Source: Archaeoglobaceae archaeon
GTDB taxonomy: Archaea; Halobacteriota; Archaeoglobi; Archaeoglobales; Archaeoglobaceae
Length of the DNA stretch: 64,000 nt
Direction of reading: 5' to 3'
NCBI GenBank assembly: GCA_027028145.1
Contig: JALVJV010000023.1
Span: 105,862-169,861 of the forward strand
A program made the position numbers and the translations under genes. Under the pieces are notes generated by a model, which worked only from the letters and a program-made list of their open reading frames with translations, ran no database searches and was not told where the DNA came from. Positions 58,274-64,000 of this stretch are shown in pieces. Position 1 is the stretch's first letter, and each line of letters starts with the position of its first letter.

Positions 58274-58876
58274 ATGCCGGAGATCGTGTTCGTCGGAAGG
58301 TCGAACGTCGGTAAATCCACCCTTTTCTCCCAGCTTTTCGGTGTGAAGGTCAGAAAGGGAAAAAGACCCGGAACGACGATCAAGCCCAATCAGATAAAAT
58401 TTAGGGATCTGCTGATTACGGATCTGCCGGGTTTCGGATACATAGCCGGAGTTAGCAGGGATTTCAACGAGAGGGTTAAGGACTTCATAGTCCGCTACAT
58501 CGAGGAAAACGCGGACAGAATAATGGTCGCAGTTCAAGTTGTAGATGCAAAGTCTTTTTTGGATGTCGTCGAGAGGTGGGAAAGAAGGGGAATGATTCCC
58601 GTAGATGTCGAGATGTTCGAGTTTTTGAACGAGTTCGGCTTCGATGTGCTCGTTGCGGCTAATAAAATGGATAAGGTCGAAAATCCAGATGAAACCTTAA
58701 ACGGAATCGTTGAAAAGTTGGGAATGCAACCGCCTTGGTATCTCTGGAAACACGTTGTATATCCGATCTCAGCCAAGAAGGGGGAAGTTGAGAATCTGAG
58801 AGAAGGCTTGAAGAAGATCTTTTTAAAATACAATAGGCACGACCTAATTCCGGTTTTAAAGAAAAAGAGGGGTTGA
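58274..58876 (+). CDS. engB: EngB-like GTP-binding protein
   Basis: A 200-residue GTPase of the EngB/YihA family, in bacteria a ribosome assembly factor. G1 GRSNVGKST (about 8-16), G2 GTTIKP with conserved T, G3 DLPGFGY (about 50-56), G4 NKMD (about 118-121) and SAKKGEV as G5. The family is shared by bacteria and euryarchaea, with an archaeal role in ribosome biogenesis presumed. It sits directly after secG and before the nuclease gene. Confidence 0.93.
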   Translation: MPEIVFVGRSNVGKSTLFSQLFGVKVRKGKRPGTTIKPNQIKFRDLLITDLPGFGYIAGVSRDFNERVKDFIVRYIEENADRIMVAVQVVDAKSFLDVVERWERRGMIPVDVEMFEFLNEFGFDVLVAANKMDKVENPDETLNGIVEKLGMQPPWYLWKHVVYPISAKKGEVENLREGLKKIFLKYNRHDLIPVLKKKRG

Positions 58877-58888
58877 GGCTTTAGAAGT

Positions 58889-59515
58889 ATGAAGAGATTT
58901 CTGCTTGTCGCTCTTGCGATCGCCCTAATTCTGTGTGTTCAGCATCACAGGATTGAAGCCAAAGTCGTCAGGGTTATCGATGGCGATACCATTATCGTAA
59001 AAATCGACGGAAGGCTTGAGAAGGTTAGACTCGTAGGAATAGACTGCCCCGAAATTGATGCTCATAGAAATAAGCCTTTCGAATATGATGCGATTACTAA
59101 CCTGACCTATTTAGCGGAATGGGGATTGAAGGCCAAGGAATTCACCGAGCGCTACTTGGATCACAAAACTGTCGAACTCGAATTCGACGAAATTGCCGGA
59201 CTAAGAGACAGATACGGAAGGCTTTTGGCTTACGTTTACGTGAACGGAACGGACTTCAACGCTCTGCTTATTGAAAAAGGACTTGCGAGGGTTTACGTTG
59301 AAGGTAAGTTCAAGAAGAAGTCCGAATACCTGAAACTCGAAGAGATTGCAAAGTTAAAAGGTATTGGACTGTGGAAAATATGCAAGGATGTAAAAACAAA
59401 TTCAAGCGTTCAATTAATGCCTACCCTTACGAACAAAAACGTTAAGATATGTTGCATAGACATATCGTGGGATGCTTACAGACAAGCTTGCGGAACTGAA
59501 GTTCGAGTTGGCTGA
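58889..59515 (+). CDS. Secreted staphylococcal-nuclease-like protein
   Basis: A 208-residue thermonuclease (SNase fold) with a Sec signal peptide (MKRFLLVALAIALILCV). The OB-fold active site is seen in RVIDGDTIIVKIDG (Asp), VRLVGIDCPE (Arg, Asp, Glu) and GLRDRYGRLLAYVYV (second Arg), in the order expected for a calcium-dependent nuclease. It would degrade nucleic acids outside the cell. The last 44 nt overlap the MoxR gene start; the tail after about residue 170 is outside the fold and contains a CC pair. Confidence 0.87.
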   Translation: MKRFLLVALAIALILCVQHHRIEAKVVRVIDGDTIIVKIDGRLEKVRLVGIDCPEIDAHRNKPFEYDAITNLTYLAEWGLKAKEFTERYLDHKTVELEFDEIAGLRDRYGRLLAYVYVNGTDFNALLIEKGLARVYVEGKFKKKSEYLKLEEIAKLKGIGLWKICKDVKTNSSVQLMPTLTNKNVKICCIDISWDAYRQACGTEVRVG

Positions 59516-60611
59516 GACGTTCGTGCAAAGGGAAGCCGAGATAACGGCTGTATTATCTGGCTTGCTCTCCGGCGAGCCGGTGATATTGGTGGGAGAGGTT
59601 GGAACGGCTAAAACTGCTTTGATAGAAAGGTTAGCTAAGATGATCGATGCAAGATACTTTTACTATCTCCTAACCCGTTTCACGGAGCCGGATGAGCTCT
59701 TGGGCACTTTGGACATCAACGCGCTTAGAGAGGGTAAATACGTTAGAAGGACGGAAGGCAAGCTTCCTCAGGCGGAGATCGTTTTCTTAGATGAGATATT
59801 TAAAGCGTCTTCGGCTATCAGGAACATACTTCTCGACATAATCCTCAACAAGCGTATTTTCAGCGATGGAGTTTACATCCAGCTTCCGATGCTTGCTTTA
59901 TACACAGCGAGCAACGAGATAAGCACGGACATAGAAGACATGGCTTTCTACGACAGACTTACCATCAGATGCTTCGTAAAGAGCGTTTCTGAAGACTCAT
60001 GGGAGGAGTTGATCGAAAAGGGAATTCTTCTCGACGGCGGCTTGGAAACACCTATTTTGCTAAGCGTTGAAGATGTAAAAGAGCTTCAGAGAATCGTAAA
60101 CGAAAGGTTTAAGAATATAACGCGGAACACGACACTGATCAGAAAATACATAGAAGCCTTAGCGGTTTTGAGGCAGAGGGGGGTTAAGATATCCGACAGA
60201 AGAAAGATCAAGGTTTTGAAGACTGCTTCAGCAATCTCGGTGGTTTACGGTGAAGAAAACGTAAGCTTGGATTCCTTGGCTGAGGCTTTGAAGTTTGCGG
60301 CTGTGCACGACGAAGATGAGTTGAAGAAGGTCGATCAGGTAATTTTGGAGCTCGGATTGAGCAGTTTCTACCAGCACGTCCAGAAGATTCAGGTTATGAC
60401 AGCCGAACTGCAGAACGCATTGAATGCAAGCATGGCTGGAGGAATGGAAGAACTTAAGATGCTTTCAGCCGTCTACAAGCGGGCATCAACGGTGATGGCG
60501 GAAATACCTCAGAATCCCAGACTGATTCCCTACACGAGACAGCTGAGGCAGGCGATAAGCAGAGCTAAGGACATTTTGGAGAAGAAGAAGGCTGAGCTAT
60601 TTGGAGAATGA
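59472..60611 (+). CDS. MoxR-family AAA ATPase
   Basis: A 379-residue AAA+ protein of the MoxR/RavA group. Walker A GEVGTAKTAL (about 41-50), Walker B AEIVFLDEIFK (about 104-114), sensor 1 ALYTASNEIS and the arginine-rich lid up to about residue 250; the C-terminal third is helical. MoxR proteins work as chaperones with a partner VWA protein, inserting metals or activating enzyme complexes. The partner gene follows with a 4-nt overlap (ATGATG). The start ATG at 59472 overlaps the nuclease gene. Confidence 0.9.
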   Translation: MLTDKLAELKFELAETFVQREAEITAVLSGLLSGEPVILVGEVGTAKTALIERLAKMIDARYFYYLLTRFTEPDELLGTLDINALREGKYVRRTEGKLPQAEIVFLDEIFKASSAIRNILLDIILNKRIFSDGVYIQLPMLALYTASNEISTDIEDMAFYDRLTIRCFVKSVSEDSWEELIEKGILLDGGLETPILLSVEDVKELQRIVNERFKNITRNTTLIRKYIEALAVLRQRGVKISDRRKIKVLKTASAISVVYGEENVSLDSLAEALKFAAVHDEDELKKVDQVILELGLSSFYQHVQKIQVMTAELQNALNASMAGGMEELKMLSAVYKRASTVMAEIPQNPRLIPYTRQLRQAISRAKDILEKKKAELFGE

Positions 60612-63160
60612 TGCTCCAGAACAATCTTATAAACATAACTAATAGGGATTTTATCTATTCGCTCGTAGCTCAAAGGATAGGCGGGCATCTGCCAAAAGAT
60701 CTGAGATCGATCTACGATACATGCGAACACATACAGATAATAGCGACCGATTGCTACTTTCTCCATTACTCGCTCTATCCGTTTCTGAGGAATAGGAACG
60801 ACGACGAAGTCCTTGAGGAAGTCAGGAGGTTCATGCAGGATTACATGAGCGGGGAGAGGTATCAGAGAATAAAGATGCTGACAACGCTCGATGACGAGAT
60901 GAGTTTGGTTTACAGCATTGCATTGGCAAAGGCGATCATAGGAAAGGTATTGGGCAAACTCATAGGAGAACTCGAACTCGCTCAGATCATGAATCCCGAC
61001 AAGTCCGTTAAAGCCAAGATCGTCAACGCTGTTTTCACCTTAGCGGATAGCGGCGAACTCGGCTTAATTTTGGATTACGCAACGGAAGAGGCGGAGGAAA
61101 TAACCAAAAATGCGAACGAGATCAGGGAGTTGATAGGAGGAAAGAAAGCCGGAAAGGAGGCTGGAACTTTCAAGAAGGTGCTCGATCTTGCAGAGCACAT
61201 GCTATACGTTAAATTCATGAAGGAGATAGTTACGATGTCGAAGAAGCTTTCGGAATACGTTCCAAAGGCTTCTAAGATACTAAAGAAGAAGGGCAGGTAT
61301 GGGGACGAGCTATCCGGCTATACGCTGACGAAGAGAATCGAAAGGGCTTTGCCGAGGGAGATAGCTCTGCCGGACGAACTCTTCTTCAAGAAGCTTACGG
61401 GTGAAGGATTTCTGATGAGGGAGAAGCTGAGCGTTGCGGAAGGAGCGTATTATTTGCTTATAGATAAATGCTTGGATGGCGATACATTGATACCGTTAAG
61501 GAGCGGAGAGGTTGTTCCGATTAAGGATATTAAGGTTGGAGATGAGGTTCTGTCCGTCAGGTTTGATAGAGTAAGAAGAAGGTTTTACAATGTGGTTAAG
61601 GGTGAATACGTAGAAGTTGAAAGGTTGGAGCCCAAACTTAGTTATGCTAAGGTTTTATTCGTGAAGGAAGATTATAAAGAGGTATTGGAAATTAAAACTC
61701 CATTTAACAGCATTAAAATGACAAAGAACCACGTAATTCCGGTGTATCGCAACGGAAAAATCGTTGAGATTTTTGCTGGAGATGTAAGGGTTGGAGACTA
61801 CTTGCTAATGCCCGTTAGACTTTGGAGAAGGGGATTATACTCCAAGATTCCCGAAAAAAGGGAGGTAACACTTCCGCCGATCGAATATAGAAACGGAAGA
61901 CGTATAATGGTTAGGCTCAATTCGAAATTCGCACAGCTCTTGGGTTACATACTTGGTGATGGTCACATAAGTGTTAGCAATAGATCCCACTCAGCATACG
62001 TGTGCATTACCGATGACAATAGAGAATTGCTCGAATGCTACAAGCAGATAGCAAACGATGTTTTGGGAGATGAAAAAGCGCACATACGGAATTACAGCAA
62101 TAGATTGAGACTGATTATAAACTGCAGACCGTTCGCATTGTGGTTGAAAGAAAACATGCCTGAGTTGGTTTGCAGAAGCAAGAACAGGGAGATACCGAGA
62201 GTAATAACAAGAGCTGGGAGAGATGTGCTACCAAAGTTCTTAAGAGGTTTGTTCGATGCTGAAGGTTCCGTGGCTCATCACAACGTTCTACTTGCAACAA
62301 CAAGCGAAAAACTTGCCAAACAGGTTCAAATGCTACTTTTAAGACTTGGTATCGTCAGTCACATATACAACGGGCACAATCCAGCTAACAGATTATTAAA
62401 GTATGACAATAGGATTGTTAAGGATTCTAAGTTCTACATATCGATAACGGGAAAGACTTATCTAAAGAGATTCATGGAAAAAATCGGATTCACGGACGAG
62501 AATAAGATGCAAAAACTCAGAGAATATATTGGAGATGGGGCTAAGGTCTACTGGCTATCGAAGAAGGTAAAGTTTTACACGAAGAGTTTCATGCTCGTTC
62601 CCGTAATTGAGATCAAAGAGCTCGGAAAGACCAAGGTATATGACATAGTTCTCGAAAAGGATCATCACTTCATAGCGGATGGCTACGTCGTTCATAACAG
62701 CGGTTCGATGCACGGAGAAAAGACGATCTGGGCTCGCTCGGTTGCCATGGCATTATATCGGATGTCAATGACGAAGAAGAGAAGGTATTTCCTGAGATTC
62801 TTCGATACGAGGGTTTATCCTCCGGATACACCGCTAAACGATCCAGAAGAAATAGTCGATGCGATTCTGAAGGTTAAGTCGAACGGCGGAACGGACATAA
62901 CGAATGCAATCTCCACAGCGCTTAAGGATCTCATGGAAAGGGGGCTGTCGGAATACACGAACACAATCGTAATAATCACGGATGGCGAAGATGTCGTTAA
63001 GGATCTGTCGAAAGAGCTCAAAAGGGCAAACGCATCTCTGATTTCGGTTATGATACAGGGTGATAACGAAACTCTGAAGGCTCTGAGCGATCAGTATATG
63101 AAAGCGGAGCTGAGCGAGGTTGGCGGTGCCAAACTTTTGAAGATCGTTGAAGTTAGCTGA
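60608..63160 (+). CDS. VWA-domain MoxR partner interrupted by an intein
   Basis: An 850-residue precursor. Residues 1-287 (N-extein) are helical, ViaA/CoxE-like, ending YYLLIDK. Residues 288-697 are an intein. Residues 698-850 (C-extein) hold the rest of the von Willebrand A domain: SGSMHGEK, FFDTRVYPP, SNGGTDITNAI and VIITDGED. Splicing would give a 440-residue protein with the MIDAS motif LLIDKSGSM restored. It presumably acts with the MoxR ATPase encoded just upstream; the target complex is unknown. The second ATG (60611) is an alternative start. Confidence 0.9.
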   Translation: MMLQNNLINITNRDFIYSLVAQRIGGHLPKDLRSIYDTCEHIQIIATDCYFLHYSLYPFLRNRNDDEVLEEVRRFMQDYMSGERYQRIKMLTTLDDEMSLVYSIALAKAIIGKVLGKLIGELELAQIMNPDKSVKAKIVNAVFTLADSGELGLILDYATEEAEEITKNANEIRELIGGKKAGKEAGTFKKVLDLAEHMLYVKFMKEIVTMSKKLSEYVPKASKILKKKGRYGDELSGYTLTKRIERALPREIALPDELFFKKLTGEGFLMREKLSVAEGAYYLLIDKCLDGDTLIPLRSGEVVPIKDIKVGDEVLSVRFDRVRRRFYNVVKGEYVEVERLEPKLSYAKVLFVKEDYKEVLEIKTPFNSIKMTKNHVIPVYRNGKIVEIFAGDVRVGDYLLMPVRLWRRGLYSKIPEKREVTLPPIEYRNGRRIMVRLNSKFAQLLGYILGDGHISVSNRSHSAYVCITDDNRELLECYKQIANDVLGDEKAHIRNYSNRLRLIINCRPFALWLKENMPELVCRSKNREIPRVITRAGRDVLPKFLRGLFDAEGSVAHHNVLLATTSEKLAKQVQMLLLRLGIVSHIYNGHNPANRLLKYDNRIVKDSKFYISITGKTYLKRFMEKIGFTDENKMQKLREYIGDGAKVYWLSKKVKFYTKSFMLVPVIEIKELGKTKVYDIVLEKDHHFIADGYVVHNSGSMHGEKTIWARSVAMALYRMSMTKKRRYFLRFFDTRVYPPDTPLNDPEEIVDAILKVKSNGGTDITNAISTALKDLMERGLSEYTNTIVIITDGEDVVKDLSKELKRANASLISVMIQGDNETLKALSDQYMKAELSEVGGAKLLKIVEVS
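61469..62698 (+). mobile_element. Full-length intein with LAGLIDADG homing endonuclease
   Basis: A 410-residue in-frame insertion with all intein blocks: block A CLDGDTLI (residues 288-295, Cys1), block B MTKNHVIPV (about 370-378), LAGLIDADG motifs LGYILGDGH (about 445-453) and GLFDAEGSV (about 547-555), and block F with DHHFIADGYVVHN ending at Asn697, then Ser as +1 nucleophile. The endonuclease motifs keep both catalytic aspartates/glutamate, so it may still home. Inserted between DK and SGS of the VWA metal site. Its DNA looks more AT-rich than the flanking gene. Confidence 0.93.
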
Positions 63161-63908
63161 GCAAGATTTTATCTGCTTTCTTAGTTAGATAATCCCTTAT
63201 AGCCTCTATCGCCCTCCTCAAAATTTCCCTGTTGTCGTAGTTGTTTACGATCTCAATAAGTTCGTTCCTATTATAATCCTTTAGCTCCTCTGCGATTTTA
63301 ACCATGTTCGGAACGGCTCTAACGATATTATCGACGATCGTAACGTCGGCCATCCTCGCCGTTCTCGACAGCGGGTTTAGATCGATCGCTATGACCTTCT
63401 TCCCATACCTCTTAAGCACCTCGCATCTGTCTCCGTCCTCCAAGGGAACGAGGACCACATCTGCAATCAGAATCCCTCTGCTGTCTACTATTCTTCTACC
63501 GTGCTCCAAGCCCTCAAGCTCGGCATCGCAATTAGCTAAAACCTTGGCTCCGAAGCCTTCCAAGTATTCGGCAATCCTGCGAACCCTCTCCCTGCTGAAG
63601 TGGAATACGTTTACCTCAAGAGGAGCATTCAGGATTTCGGATAGCTTAACCAGATCTTCTGGCACAAGCACGGCTGTATTCCCGTTTACGGATATAACCG
63701 GATGATCGGCGAGAAGCATCATTGCCACGGCTGTTCTTTCGGCAATCCATGCGAATTCGTGCGTTTTCTCGCCCAAAACGTAATCGAACATCTCACCCCT
63801 TCCGTGCGCTATTAACCCCTGCAATGCTGTTATACCCCGTTTAACTCCCTCCACGAGTTTTTCCCTTGTTATCAGCGATTCGTAGCGGGGATGCGATTTT
63901 GGAATCAT
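63153..63908 (-). CDS. 4-phosphopantoate-beta-alanine ligase (archaeal phosphopantothenate synthetase)
   Basis: A 251-residue archaeal enzyme (DUF137) that joins 4-phosphopantoate with beta-alanine in CoA synthesis. It begins IPKSHPRYESLITREKLVEGVKRGITALQGLIAHGRGEMFDYVLGE, all family-specific, and continues with SVNGNTAVLVP and VVLVPLEDGDRCEVLKRYGKKVIAIDLNPLSRTARMADVTIVDN. The ATG at 63908 was preferred over longer in-frame starts, which lack conservation and run into AT-rich sequence. Convergent with the VWA gene (8-nt overlap). The last 92 nt of the window show no gene. Confidence 0.93.
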   Translation of the reverse strand: MIPKSHPRYESLITREKLVEGVKRGITALQGLIAHGRGEMFDYVLGEKTHEFAWIAERTAVAMMLLADHPVISVNGNTAVLVPEDLVKLSEILNAPLEVNVFHFSRERVRRIAEYLEGFGAKVLANCDAELEGLEHGRRIVDSRGILIADVVLVPLEDGDRCEVLKRYGKKVIAIDLNPLSRTARMADVTIVDNIVRAVPNMVKIAEELKDYNRNELIEIVNNYDNREILRRAIEAIRDYLTKKADKILLS

Positions 63909-64000
63909 AACTAAACGCTGAATAAGACGACTAAAAGCATTTTTCTTGGTAATGTTTTTATTAAATAATATTATTTTAACCATTTAACTCTCTCAATTTT

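Overview
The window looks like a chromosomal segment of a hyperthermophilic euryarchaeon of the order Archaeoglobales (Archaeoglobus, Ferroglobus or Geoglobus type; the species cannot be fixed from sequence alone). The reasons are the archaeal information-processing genes (tbp, tfe, orc1/cdc6, Spt4, RpoE, ABCE1, pelota, RNase P p30, LSm), the coexistence of C1 genes normally shared by methanogens and Archaeoglobales (cdhABCDE, fwdBD, mer), the SepRS gene of the indirect tRNA-Cys pathway, an exported multiheme cytochrome c, and promoters of the form TATA box about 27 nt before the start codon, implying many leaderless mRNAs.

Layout. 1-7.5 kb: housekeeping genes (thiD, PAP2 phosphatase, hisS, purM, PAC2, DUF473) and a five-heme secreted cytochrome. 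7.6-17.8 kb: a C1 block made of an FwdG-like ferredoxin, fwdB and fwdD, then the CO dehydrogenase/acetyl-CoA synthase operon cdhA-cdhB-cdhC-(30-aa ORF)-cooC-cdhD-cdhE. 17.8-25.3 kb: ribL, a TauE-like exporter, a TrmO-dUTPase fusion, RNase P/exosome genes, pelA, tbp and a tRNA-Thr. 25.3-28.6 kb: tatC, amzA and the archaeal shikimate entry genes aroA'-aroB', preceded by a newly noticed aromatic-rich leader peptide with an attenuator-like hairpin and T tract. 28.7-35.2 kb: a K/R-rich small protein with tRNA-Arg, the kae1/S27ae/S24e/DPCK/Spt4/RpoE cluster, ABCE1 and a candidate H/ACA guide RNA. 35.2-41.8 kb: sepS-gatA-gatC divergent from a tungstate importer (wtpABC) with a ModE-like regulator and a ModE-like operator. 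41.8-48.6 kb: epimerase, LSm, orc1/cdc6, archease, mer, coaD, trm5. 48.6-49.4 kb: AT-rich leader and a four-spacer CRISPR array without cas genes. 49.4-64 kb: radical SAM, SpoU methylase, HypE-like, GT4, tfe, second tRNA-Thr, larE, secG, engB, secreted nuclease, and a MoxR/VWA pair whose VWA gene carries a full-length intein in its metal-binding motif, then the archaeal phosphopantothenate synthesis gene.

How it fits together: fwd, mer and cdh products belong to the tetrahydromethanopterin C1 pathway and the carbonyl branch of acetyl-CoA synthesis or oxidation. Wtp supplies the tungstate that Fwd-type enzymes need. The cytochrome could pass electrons to an extracellular acceptor. The strongest unexplained items are the aromatic leader peptide upstream of aroA', the VWA intein, the free-standing copy of the CdhC C-terminal tail, the Cys-less FwdB metal-ligand region, the TrmO-dUTPase fusion and the H/ACA RNA.
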